NCBI GenBank assembly: GCA_024500155.1
Contig: CM044862.1
Location: 29,858,501 to 29,922,500 of the forward strand
Direction of reading: 5' to 3'
DNA: 64,000 nt
DNA from: Chenopodium formosanum
Taxonomy: Eukaryota > Streptophyta > Magnoliopsida > Caryophyllales > Amaranthaceae
Below the pieces are notes generated by a model that was not told the origin of the DNA, made no database searches, and saw only the letters and a program-made list of their open reading frames with translations. The position numbers were made by a program, and so were the translations under genes. Each line of letters starts with the position of its first letter. The stretch's first letter is position 1. Positions 10,762 through 21,287 of the stretch are shown here, one piece after another.

Positions 10762-12725
10762 TGAATGGTAGTAGGTTCCAATCGTGGAACTTATGCGGAA
10801 ACAAAACGTAAAGGAACTTAAAGCACACAACAAGTTTTACGAGGAAACCATCCAGTGCCTAACTGGAAGTAAAACCTCGGCCCTATTGGGACTTATAAAC
10901 AAATTCCACTATAATAGGCAACTCTCCTAGTACAACCTATTACATAGACCTTTGCTTTGCAAGTTCCACCACGGACACTTGACTCTATGATAGGACACTT
11001 CCTACCAGACCTAAGACACTTCTCAGGACCCTTTTTCTCCCCTTACCCAGGACACTTCCTAGGTGACCCAAGACACTTCTCAGGTTCCTTTCACTCTCTG
11101 TGCACTCACAGTCTTCACTCGAATTTTAGAGAATTCAAACTCATACACTTGCGTGAATTTAAGAGAATTCACGATCTCACCCCAAAATACAAAACACTCA
11201 AAACCCTTTTTCCCATTACAAGATCTCATCGAATATCCCAAAATACATATCTATGAATAAAGAGATAAAACTAATATGTTGAACACTCAAGATCTGTCTG
11301 GAACTCACTAGACGTACTGTAACCAAAAACCTGATAGGAACTTTGACCAGGAGGACTGACTTAGCTTCGTGGTGAAGGACAAAACCATTAAGCACGACCA
11401 CTACACTTCGTCAGCCTCAACTTTGAATGAATACATATGAGCATATTTATAGTACACTCGAAATATTCATTTCATCTTGAAAAAGATAGATTTTCTGAAA
11501 AGATAAGTTTAAAAGATATTTTCTAAAAATCAGTTTTCCGAAAATATATCTTTTTGTTAAGAATAAAAACTGTCAATAATAATAAGATAAACTTAGCATA
11601 AAATCAGACTTTATTCAAAACTTATCTTTTTGTTTAAAATACTTTTTAAACAATCTTATCTTTTTCCAAAAGGGATTTATTAGAAGATAAATATCTTTAT
11701 TCAGTAAAACCAAATCCCTAAAAGATATGCACGTATAAGGTAAATATATATATCATTAAAACCGACCTTTAACAACGTGCATACTTAAGTTCCTATTAGG
11801 TTCCTGAACTCTGACAGTCTCCGAGTTCCTGACAAGTCAGTTACTCTAATTTCATTGACTGTTTGGAGTCCACCTTGGTTCTATATAGACTTGTTCCAGA
11901 CCGAATTTTATGTCCAACATACTTACATGAATCCTAGAGCAATATACTTCTATTTCTCTGTCTTCATGCTGCTTCTCTGAAACTCTTGTTCTGGAATCCT
12001 GTAGTCTTGATATATTCTGGATCTTAGGGTTTGCCCCAGCATTACACCGGAACCAGGTCGTTACAACCCGTTTCGAAGTTCCTGTTAAGAAACTTCTGGA
12101 AGTTCCATTTCTGGAACTCTTCTTCTAACTTTACTTGTATCCTCATGGATCCTCTAAAGTTCCTCTGTTTCAGTTCCTACTTCAGCCCTCAACGCTTACT
12201 GAACCTGCAAACATCACAACACTAGAAAATCCTTATTAAATGGAAGTTTGCTCAATTCTTAACATCATCATCAAAACCTCATAAGGGTCAACAAGTTTTC
12301 CCTTTTTGATGATGACGAACTGAGCAAACTTCTGAGAATAACAAAGTAAAACAGAAGGTTAGATTTTTATTTATAAAAACAATAAAGAAAACTAAACTAA
12401 ATTAAAAGACTCCTACACATACATAACCTATATATGTATAGGATACTTACCTTATGAAGCTAACATATGTAAACACATGTTTACATAGTTACCTTCATGG
12501 TTCCTTAGCCATCATCATGCTTATCAACCATAACACTTATCGTTGTTCTTGTTCCTCTATTGCTTATCCTATATTGCTCAAGTTCCTTACATATATACCT
12601 GTCATTACTCAAGTTCCTTGTATCCTGTTCCAAGCATAACTTGCTCTTTCTATGCACAACTTAACATACACGTTAGATAGATAATCATCATTAGTTTATA
12701 ATCATCAAAACCTAATTGCTCAACA
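10762..12725 (-). mobile_element. Copia (SIRE/Maximus-like) fragment inserted in the MULE
   Basis: This block interrupts the MULE frame. Read on the minus strand, about 12,315-12,290 gives 'catcatcaaaaaggg', a polypurine stretch, and then TGTTGACCC..GGTTTTGATGATG. That is the junction between the SIRE-type 3' region and the LTR start. The right border (12,725) again reads TGTTGAGCAATTAGG..TTTTGATGA, a second LTR start. So 10,762-12,290 looks like the 3' LTR, followed by a short internal tail and part of the 5' LTR; the coding interior is gone. The flanks are not a clean 5-bp duplication (GGGGG versus AAAGG). Confidence 0.5.
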
Positions 12726-15180
12726 AAAGGTGAAGAAGATTTGGAAGGTAGTGATGGGGAAAAGGAACAGTGGTATATCCAGATAAGAAGGGGTATAATA
12801 GGTGAGGTGGAAAAGAGTTTACAAGTTGTACAAGCTGGTGACAATTCAAAGAAAGTAGTTGAGCACTCAAGGAAGCATCTACACCAGCTTATGAAAGACA
12901 TTGGGTGCAAAGATCTTAAGCTGCAGGTATAGGAAAGTGACTTAGATGAACTTAGGAGTCTTCATGGGTCAGATGAATAAGAAGACTCAAGCCCATGGTT
13001 CAGGGAAGACACTGATTTTAAAAAGCCAGTTGTTCTTTTCGACAAGAAAAAGTTTAGAAATAGTACTATGCTAAGGAGAGCACGCACTGAGAACCTATGC
13101 TGTACAGAAAAGGTATGAGTTTTATTACCTGCACAATGGTAGAAAGTGGATCAATATTTTCTGTAGAAAAAGGTGCAGTTGTGAGTGGAATCTTAAGAGA
13201 AGAAACTTGCCTCTATGCAAGTGTGGTGATGAAGTGTGAGTTTAAGGTGTCTGCAAGGAGATTGTATGATATTTGTGCTTGGCAAATCAAGGAGCTGAGG
13301 TTAAAGCACAAGTGTATGAGATCAAGGAGGAATGCATGTATTTCAACTGAATACTTGGAAGAGAATTATGTAGAGGAGTGGAGGAGCAATCCCTCTTGGA
13401 AAACCAAGACATTTAGAGCTAGGGTTTCGAGTGACTTAGGAATACACATTGGGTATTCTTTGGCTTGGCTAGCAAGAGCCAAAGCAAAGTTTATGGTTTA
13501 TGGCTCTGCAGCAGACCAATATGCAAGGGTTTGGGATTATTGAAAGGTTGTTCTCAAGTATAATACAAGTAGTGGGGTGTATGTGGTGGTTGAGGGAGCC
13601 TATAGACTAGAACCCCCTTTATTCATGAGAATATACATGTGTTTGGCAACATTGAAGAATGGTTTTAATAGAGTTTGTAGGCCTCTCATTGGCCTAGATG
13701 GCTGTCATTTGAAAGGGGCCTATCCTGGTCAAATTCTTATTGCAGTTGGAAAGGATGGGAATAATCAAATTTTCCCTTTTGCATGGGCAACATTGGAGGT
13801 GGAGAACAAAGACACATGGGGCTAGTTCATACACTGCCTGTAGAAAGATCTTGGAGATTGTAGTAGGCTTGGGTATGACATTCATGAGTGACATAGAAAA
13901 GGTTTACCTTTTTGATAGAATGCTTCTTTTCCTTCTTGTTTAGCATGCTACATTTGATTTTACAACTACTGACTTGTCTGTTTCACTTATACATGTAGGG
14001 ATTTCTTGAATCCTTTGAGGAGTTAGTCCCAAATGCTGAGAAGAGATATTGTGTAAGGCATATTTAGGCTACTTTTTCAACTCTAATTCACTGGATCTAC
14101 TTTCAAGGAGTTATTCTGGAATAAAGCAAGGGAAACCACTTTGGTAAGTTTCTGTTGTCATTAATTGTGTTCTGTTATCCTTTGGGCGCTATGTTCTGTC
14201 ATGCTATGTGTTCTGTTATTGTGTTCTGGCATGCTTTGTGTTGTGTTAGTAGTTGTTTTATCATATTCTTATTTATGTGATATAGTTTGACTTTAGGTTG
14301 CAATGGAGTCCATTAAATTCTTGTCAGAGGATGCATATGAGTACTTAACAAATATCTCACAAGCACTGGTCAAGACATGCCTTTCTTGATTGATGTAAGT
14401 CCAACATGCTGCCAAAATTCTTTGTGAAACCTTCAATACTGTTAGAACAGATGCAAGAGATAAGCCCATTCTCACTCAGATGGAGTGGATGCGAAATTAC
14501 ATGATGAAGAGGAATTGTAAGAAGTGGGAGGCAGTTCAAAAAATGGAAAGGGAAAACATGCCTTATGTGAGTAAGATTTTTGGGAGGTTAGAAAAGGCTG
14601 CTAGATATTGCATTGTCCAGTTGTCTAGAGGGGATAACTATGAAGTTGAATTGAACGGTGATAAAGTGGTGGTTGACTTAAAGATGAGGTCATGCGCTTG
14701 TTATTAGTGGCAGCTGACTAGCATACCATGTGTACATGCCTATGCTTGTATACTTGACAAAAGGGTGGATCTAGATGACTATGTGGATGCTTACTACAGT
14801 AGGGCAACCTATCTTCTTGCATATCAAGATGCAATCAACCCTATGCTAGGCCCCAAACATTGGGAGAAGATAGACTTGAGACAACCACTACCACCTGTAG
14901 TTAGGGTAATGTTAGGAAGGCCTAAATCAAAGAAGATAAAGCTAGAAAAGGGATCGGAGAAGGAGCAGCAGGGAGCAAAGAGGCATAACCAAAGGGTCCA
15001 AAGTTCCAAAAAAGGTGCATAAATTGTGATCATTTTGGTCATTATGCCAAGACTTGTGGATCTACACCTAAGTCTGAAGCCACAACAACCTCTGAGCCAA
15101 AGGTTTCAACCCATCCTATCCATAACACACCATGGCTGCAGGAATAGAGGAGAAAGAAGGCCTAAAGGGCTGCTGTTAAT
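12726..15180 (+). pseudogene. MULE transposase, DNA-binding to C-terminal zinc knuckle
   Basis: The domains appear in the expected order, with stops and frameshifts. An acidic linker runs to about 13,080. A MuDR DNA-binding domain is at 13,250-13,500 (KHKCMRSRRNACIST; FRARVSSDLGIHIGYSLAW). The MULE core begins at about 13,620 (CRPLIGLDGCHLKGAYPGQ, then KDGNNQIFPFAWATLEVEN); the Asp of IGLDG is the expected first catalytic residue. Introns at 13,902-13,998 and 14,144-14,296 have GT/AG borders, and splicing restores SDIEK/GFLESFEELVPNAEKR. A SWIM finger is at about 14,690-14,750 (CACY, stop, WQLTSIPCVHA). A frameshifted CCHC knuckle CINCDHFGHYAKTC is at about 15,016-15,057. Stops at 13,541 and 14,705 show it is inactive. 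Confidence 0.8.
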
Positions 15181-15249
15181 GTCAACAACCTGTTCTATTT
15201 ATTTTTGTTTAAAATTTGTGAACTTCTTATCCTGTCATTGATGGAATGT

Positions 15250-16637
15250 ATGTTTGCTTTAATTTTTTACAAAGTAGAGATACTGTTGTACCTAACCGTT
15301 TACTCAGAAGGCTCCATTAGGGAACCTGTTTTCGAGTTTCGTGATGACTCGCCCAACAACATTAGCACTCCAAGCTCCTCAATTCTGGAAGAGTTGGATG
15401 ACGAATAACAAATCCCCGGGTCAAGTGGATCGATGCTGGATGCAGAAATGGGGGAGGACACTGCTGACACTAGTCAACAGGCCCCCAGCTCTGAAGTAGA
15501 TTCTGATGATGACTCTGGATCATCATCCTCTGATAGCGCCTCCATTGACTCGCAGGAGGCGCGTTCCAAATTGAACGATGCCCGAAAGTCCCTGTCAGTG
15601 GATATGGGCAAAAGGTGGGAGGAGCCGTCTGCTTCGCGCTGGCTGGAACGTGCTCCTTACTTTTTGCACGTTGCCAAGAGCAGGCGGTAGAAAATGACGG
15701 AGGACTTTGGGAAGTTTATCTTCAATCATGTTATGGGACATGAATTTCTACTGTCCGTGCCGGATGCCGAGGACACAGTCGTCTGGCCAGAGAAGGTCAA
15801 CTACGACGATCAGTGCTTCGGCTGCTATGAGGAAGCCATACAAGATGGTCTTAGCTTCTCTCTCCATCCGGCAGTGGAGATAATTCTTGATGGATACCAA
15901 TTAGGTATCTGACAACTAGCCCCAACTCTTGGGTAAATATTTTATTTGGGCTATGTTGCCGCATGTGAGATGCTGGAGGTGGACCCAAGCTTTGAAGCAT
16001 TTGCTTATATGCACTATTTGAGCAAGACCCCCCAATCAAGCGGGGTCGGCTGATTCACCCTTACTAGCAATAAGGGCTTTATGATGACAGTGGGGAAGGA
16101 GAATAAATGGAAAGACCGGAGAACAAAGTTCTACATAGTCTCCTCCCTCGACCGCCTGCTAAACAAGCGGTACAACTGGTGTAACCGAGACCCTCCTTTG
16201 CTAGATGGAAAGATAGCCCTACCGCCTGTCCCAAGGTAGGAGCAGGGGCAAATCTTGGATCAAGGCATTTTTATTGTGGCCGTTTGAACTAACAAGGAAA
16301 CAGGGATGAAGGAGGTAACCCCACAAAGCTACATTCCCCCTTATGAGTGGCTATTTGACGGGATGTATTTGGTCACTTGTGGTCTTAGCTCTAAGGGTGA
16401 GAGGTAGTAGGCCGTTTGGGTTTACTTTGCTTAGCTGCTCTTGATAATCTTTGTTTTTGTCTGAGTTTCTAACTCTTTATTATTTTGTGTGCAGGCAAGG
16501 CAAAGAAATAGCTCTCGACCAACAAGAAACCGGCTGCACATTCTGCAACCTACTACCGTTCGTCCATTTTGGGCAAACAGTCGAACGAGGAGTAGCCGAC
16601 AGGCGGAGCTCCTAAGGTGAGACATTTTCCCACTACT
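15250..16637 (+). pseudogene. Antisense extra ORF of a Tat/Retand element, 5' part
   Basis: One frame is readable from about 15,250 to 16,290 despite stops at 15,406, 15,688, 15,910 and several later ones. It has an acidic Ser-rich region (SDDDSGSSSSDSASIDSQ), then a segment like the 'putative gypsy type transposon' domain (pfam04195): DGLSFSLHPAVEIILDGYQL ... YVAACEMLEVDPSFEAF ... KWKDRRTKFYIVSS. A probable acceptor lies near 16,494 and a donor (CTAAG/gtgaga) near 16,614; the Athila LTR begins 24 bases into that intron. The continuation is at 41,796-42,518. Known Tat elements carry this kind of ORF antisense between pol and the 3' LTR, which fits the minus-strand pol at 61.8-64 kb. Confidence 0.6.
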
Positions 16638-17394
16638 TGATATGTCTATTTTATGTAGTGTTGTTACCCTCATCCCTTGGTCATAATTGGTAGTGTTTTT
16701 GGCTCTTTAGAGCCACTTTTATTACTAATTGGTGTTTTATAGTGTTTTTGTAGTTTTGGTTGAGTTTTGTAGTGAATTGCACATTTGGAGAATTTTCCCA
16801 GGATTTTATGAAGCGACTACGAGCATTGGACCAAGTAGTTAAGCCCTAAGGAAGTAATTTAGTTTGGGACGAAGTAATAGCCCAAACGAGAAGTCCAAAG
16901 TTTCCCAAGTGGCCTTACCCGGTCAAGCCGTCCTCGCCCGGAGGCGTGCTTGACTGGGCAAGGTAGAAGAACATAAGTCGCCCGATCTCGCGCCCGACAG
17001 GGCGCGAGAGAATCCATGATGAGGCGCGCCTGGCCGGGCCGTGTACTATGGTGCCCGACCGGGCGCGTGTTTTTGGAGGATGATTAGGCTCGATTTTAGT
17101 TCATTTAAGTTTAGGATTTTCGAGTTTAATATAAATACGTTTTTGTTAAGCAAGTTTAATACCTTTTCTCTTAGCTTTCTTTCTCTACTTAGTTTTGAGA
17201 TTATTATTCTCTCTCTACAACTCTACAACTTTGTACTTAATTCAATCCATTGTTTGTGTTAATTTTGATAACGATTTCTTCGCTATTATTTTCAGTAATT
17301 TAATTCCTTTATTTCATCATGTCTTGTTTAATTGCTTTGATTAGTTTAGATTTAACTATGTGTGAGTAGTTTTCTTTCTAGGATTTATGGGGAT
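16638..17394 (+). mobile_element. Athila 5' LTR, truncated
   Basis: Starts TGATATGTCTATTTTATG and is collinear with the full LTR at 37,413-40,259. It has a CG-rich palindromic block (about 16,920-17,075), a TATA box TATAAATA (17,130-17,137) and a CT-rich leader. It stops at 'tggggat' where a Tat LTR fragment starts (17,395). The rest of this LTR, the primer site, gag and most of pol of this copy are missing. Confidence 0.75.
17130..17137 (+). promoter_or_regulatory. TATA box of Athila LTR
   Basis: TATAAATA, placed about 55 bases after the CG-rich palindromic block and just before the pyrimidine-rich leader. The corresponding position in the other LTR (about 39,412) reads 'catatatacg'. Confidence 0.55.
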
Positions 17395-17600
17395 TGTAGA
17401 CGTCACTCGAAGTGCGCCTACGTTAAAGCATGTGTGAATATGCGTGGGAATTGACGTATACGATTAGGGACAAGGAAAGTAGGGAGCCGCCAACAAATTT
17501 TTAAGGAACTTGTAAACCGTTCACGGATCATAAAAGGCAACCACGATTAAGGGACAACCATAGGCAACAACGATTGACCCTTGAAGGTTACACCCCATTC
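17395..17600 (-). mobile_element. Tat LTR end fragment
   Basis: Collinear with the start of the LTR at 19,822: TGTAG..GTC, 'gggaattgac', 'gtagggagccgccaacaa', 'aacttgtaaaccgttca', 'gaaggttacaccccattc'. It inserted within the Athila LTR. The homology ends abruptly at 17,600, where chromovirus pol begins, so most of the Tat copy was lost. Confidence 0.75.
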
Positions 17601-19062
17601 GACACCATCGGCTCAAAGGGCTTTTGTGACTCTCAAGAAGAAGTTGTGTGGGGCTCCAATCTTGGCTCTTCCGAATTTTGATCAATCCTTTGAGGTTGAA
17701 TGTGATGTTAGTGGGGTTGGAGTTGGGGCGGTTCTTGTTCAAGGAGGGAGACCGGTTGCCTTTTTTAGTGAGAATCTTGGTGGGGCAAGAATGAGATATA
17801 GCACCTATGATAAAGAGTTCTATTCCATTGTGAGGGCTCTTGATCATTGGTCACATTACTTAAGGCCTAGACTATTTGTACTACATCCTGATCATGAATC
17901 TCTCAAGTACATCAATGGTTCTCATAAACTCAATGCAAGGCATGCCAAATGGGTTTAATTTCTCAAATCATTCACTTTCTCTTCTAAATGCAAGGAAGGG
18001 AAGAGCAATGTCGTGGCCGATGCTCTTTCTAGGAGGCATTGTATGATCACTATTCTTGATGCAAAATTTTTAGGGTTTGAGTTGCTCAAAGAGTTGTATG
18101 GTGATGATGAGGATTTTGGTGGGTTGATGAAGAAGTGTGAGGAAGGGGTCGATGACTCTTTCATGTTGCAAGAAGGTTTTCTTTTTAAGGGAAACAAGCT
18201 TTGTGTTCTAAAATGTTCTCATCGACGGTTACTTGTTAAAGAAGCTCATCAAGGAGGCCTAGCCGAACACTTTGGGGTTGCAAAAACATATGACATCCTT
18301 TGAGAACATTTATATTGGCCCAAGATGTTTGGTGATGTGCAAGATGTAATAGCTCGTTGTGGGGCTTGTCACAAGGCTAAGAGTCAATTCCGTGAAGGAC
18401 TCTACTCTCCTCTTTCGGTTCCTAGTCACCCATGGGATGATGTTAGTATGGATTTTGTGGTTGCTCTCCCTCTCACCCAAAGACAAAATGATTCCGTGTT
18501 TGTTGTGGTTGATCGTTTTAGAAAGATGGCTTACTTCATTCCTTGCCACAAGACCAATGACGCTTCTCATGTGGCTACCTTGTTCTTTAGAGAAGCGGTG
18601 AAGCTTCATGGAGTTCCAAAAAGTATTATGTCGGATCGAGATCCTAAGTTCTTGAGCTACTTTTGGAAGACCTTGTGGAAGTTAGTGGGAACCAAGCTCT
18701 AGTTTAGTACCTCTAGTCACCCTCAAACCGACGGCCAAACCGAGGTAGCTAATTGTACCATATCCACTGTTATCCGAGCTATCATTGGCAAACACATGAA
18801 AGATTGGGATATTAAACTTCCTCAAGTTGAATTTGCTTACAACCGCTCTCATTGCATATCTAACGGGAAAACACCATTTGAAGTAGTGTATGGTTTCAAT
18901 CCCTGCCTACCACTTTAATTGTTGCCTAGTATTCCTCAAGAGGAATTGAGATTTGAGGCAAAAGATATAGTTGAAATGAAGAAAAAGCTTCATGAAGATG
19001 TCAAGAAGAGAATTGAGAAAGCAAATGAGAGTTATAAGGTAAGGGCAAACAAATTCAAGTAG
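17601..19062 (+). pseudogene. Chromovirus (Ty3/gypsy) RNase H-integrase remnant
   Basis: A single reading frame with stops at 17,956, 18,301, 18,700, 18,916 and 19,060. In order: RNase H (CDVSGVGVGAVLVQGGRPVA; YSTYDKEFYSIVRAL; HESLKYI), the linker KSNVVADALSRR, an integrase zinc-binding part (H..H before LYWPKMF, then CGAC), and the integrase core with its acidic residues in context (VSMDFVVALP; MSDRDPKFLS; HPQTDGQTEVAN). The tail is FAYNRSHCISNGKTPFEVVY. RT is absent upstream and no chromodomain is visible before the Athila sequence resumes at about 19,096. The lineage call (chromovirus) is from overall motif similarity. Confidence 0.8.
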
Positions 19063-19095
19063 CCAAGGGAAATTCAATGTAGGTTATCTTGTGTG

Positions 19096-19821
19096 GCTCC
19101 ATCATATGTGCACCTGATTCGACTCTCCCTTTCGAGATCATGTGTGATGCAAGTGATTTTGCATTAGGTTTGTGCTAGGACAAAGAAAGAATAAAGTTTT
19201 GTATGCTATTTATTATGCAAGTACAACTTTGGATGAAGCCCAAGTCAACTATGCCACTACGGAGAAGGAGTTTCTTGCTGTTATTTGTGCTTTAGAAAAA
19301 TTTAGATTATATCTAGTTGGTTCTAAAGTCATGTTTTTTTTACTGACCATGCAGCTTTGAAGTATTTAATTGCCAAGGCATAATCAAATCCTAGGCTCCT
19401 CTGTTGGCTTCTCTTGCTCCAAGATTTTAATGTGGAGATTCAGGATAAGAAAGGTGCAGAGAACGTTGTGGCAGACAACTTGCCACGAATTAGGTTTGAT
19501 GAGGGTAAGAATTCTCTCCCTATAGATGATTCTTTCCCTGATGACCGCTTGTATACAGTTGTAGAGCAACACCCTTGGTATGTAGATTGTGCAAATTATT
19601 TGGTGGGTGGTACTCTACCCCTAAACTTGCCCTACAAACAGAAAAAGAAGTTCCTTTATGATGTTAAAAATTATTTTTGGGATTATCCTTTTTTGTTTCG
19701 TGAGTGTATAAATGGATTATTTCGCAGGTGTGTTCCCGAATGGGAAGTTCACGGTGTTCTTACTAGTTGTCAAAACTCACTGTATGGAGGACATCATGGT
19801 CCCACCAAAACGGTGGCCAAG
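19096..19821 (+). pseudogene. Athila pol remnant: RNase H to integrase zinc finger (5' piece)
   Basis: Resumes with APDSTLPFEIMCDASDFALG and, after a stop, GQRKNKVLYAIYYASTTLDE with YATTEKEFLAVICALEKFRL, the Athila RNase H. A frameshift near 19,340 separates it from LLLLQDFNVEIQDKKGAENVVADNLPRI and the region leading to the integrase zinc finger (GVLTSCQNSLYGGHHGPTKT). It is interrupted at 19,821 by a Tat insertion; the same protein continues at 29,850 as INESGFYWPTMFKDA. RT and protease were lost with the upstream deletion. Confidence 0.8.
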
Positions 19822-21287
19822 TGTAGGTGTCGTTTGAAGCGCGTCTACGTTAGCATGTTATGAATATGCTTGGCACTCATAGGAAGTGGGAATTGACATA
19901 TACGATTAGGGAAAAATAAAGTAGGGAGCCGCCAACAAGTGTTTAAGGAACTTGTAAACCGTTCACAGATCATTTAAGGCAACCACGATTAAGGGACAAC
20001 GAAAGGCAACAACGATTGACCCGTGAAGGTTACACCCCATTCATAATCCATGAGATTAATAACTCCATATGGTTCAGAACCACGAAAGGAGGATCGGGGA
20101 TAATGGTACGAATTGAGTCATGGAGCTGAGTCACATTCGCCCGTATTGGCCTCTACTCGATTCTTATTGTGAAAAGTGATTCCTGCGATCTCAAAGGCAT
20201 GCAAACAAAGATTCAATTTGTTCCAAACTATTATTGTGCTACATTGGTTGAATATTAATGCATCACATAATTCTAATTATTAGTGATCACTTGATCAAAC
20301 AATAAGATTAAAAAGGATCATAAACCGGTCGTCCAAATTATCTTATTAGGCGTGATTTTCAATTACATATTCTCTTTAAACATGCAATATGGTGATAATA
20401 AATAATAATGGAATAAACATTAATATTGGAAGCAATTTAACAATAACAACGTTAGTCAAATCAGATATAAATAAACCTAATCATGATACTAGCAAAAAGA
20501 ATAAAAATAAGAGTAATTAAGTGATTAATTACTCACTTTCCGCTTTTCCTTGAATTGCTGCATCATGAATAAATTGTTAGTAAACTTAATTAAAATATAA
20601 ATCAAATTGAAACAATTAAATTAAATAAAAAGTAGAGTTGATTTACTCTAAACCTTAAGTTAATTATTCCATTCACGCCTTGGTTTAAGTATAGAACTTT
20701 GGGTATTGTATGGACTCCTCGAAGTGCTTAGGGGAAGTATTTTGAGAGAATAGGGTTGCTAGTATTTAGGCTAAAGAGGGAGAAGATAATTATTTGATGA
20801 TCAAGCTTGTTGATGATTGAAAAAGGGGAGATATGACCTTTATTTATAAGGAAAAAGAAGGGTCGTAGGTAAGGTGGGCTTAGGTTCGGTTTGGGCTTAA
20901 TTTAGTATTTTGGCCACAACTTATTCGTTATAACTCGGATTTGGGCTTATAATATGTTGTTGGAGAGATATTTTCAAACCCCATCCAACTATTCAATCAT
21001 TGAACCAAGATTATGGACCAAAATAAACTGGACTAAACATTTATATAAAAAGGACACGAAATGATGATTTTAAAGGACACAAAATGAATTATTTTGGTTT
21101 TAAAGGCACGAAAAGAGGAAAAATAAGTTATGTTTTGCGGAAATGGGCTAGGAATTAGGTTAGTTTATGAAATGGAAATATGGATTTAAGCACTCCAAAG
21201 ATTAAATACTCAACCCGACCAATAATAGAGGTGAAAGGTTGTTCATCATCGGATTTGGTTTTGGGGAGACATTTTTAGGTGTCTACA
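19822..21287 (-). repeat. 3' LTR of the minus Tat element
   Basis: 1,466 bp. It matches the 5' LTR (26,297-29,844 minus the solo-LTR insertion, about 1,460 bp) along its whole length with mostly single-base differences. Minus-strand TATA box: TATTTATA on the plus strand at 20,841-20,848. In the 5' LTR the same position (about 27,313) reads 'tatgtata', a changed box. Confidence 0.85.

Larger units (their letters stand above)
9000..15250 (+). mobile_element. Decayed autonomous Mutator-like element (MULE)
   Basis: One damaged MULE: an AT-rich end with repeated 'cac(a)tttactacc' motifs (about 9005-9180), a CT-rich leader with a 5' UTR intron (9480-9762, GT..AG), then a transposase frame from 9769 to about 15,180. 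The frame is split by a copia fragment at about 10,762-12,725. Two coding introns are still recognisable. The right terminal repeat was not found; the Retand-like sequence begins at about 15,250, so that end is probably lost. No 9-bp duplication could be matched. Confidence 0.75.

Noticed and set aside
10957..11256. Frame with repeated 'GHFL..DLRHFSG' words
   Set aside because: Produced by a short tandem repeat (ggacacttcct / agacacttctcagg) inside the copia LTR fragment; no coding evidence.
9769..19062. Methylation-type C-to-T decay as the cause of all stops
   Set aside because: Some stops fit CGA to TGA (18,301), but others, such as GAA to TAA at 17,956, do not; the pattern is mixed by eye and would need a proper count.
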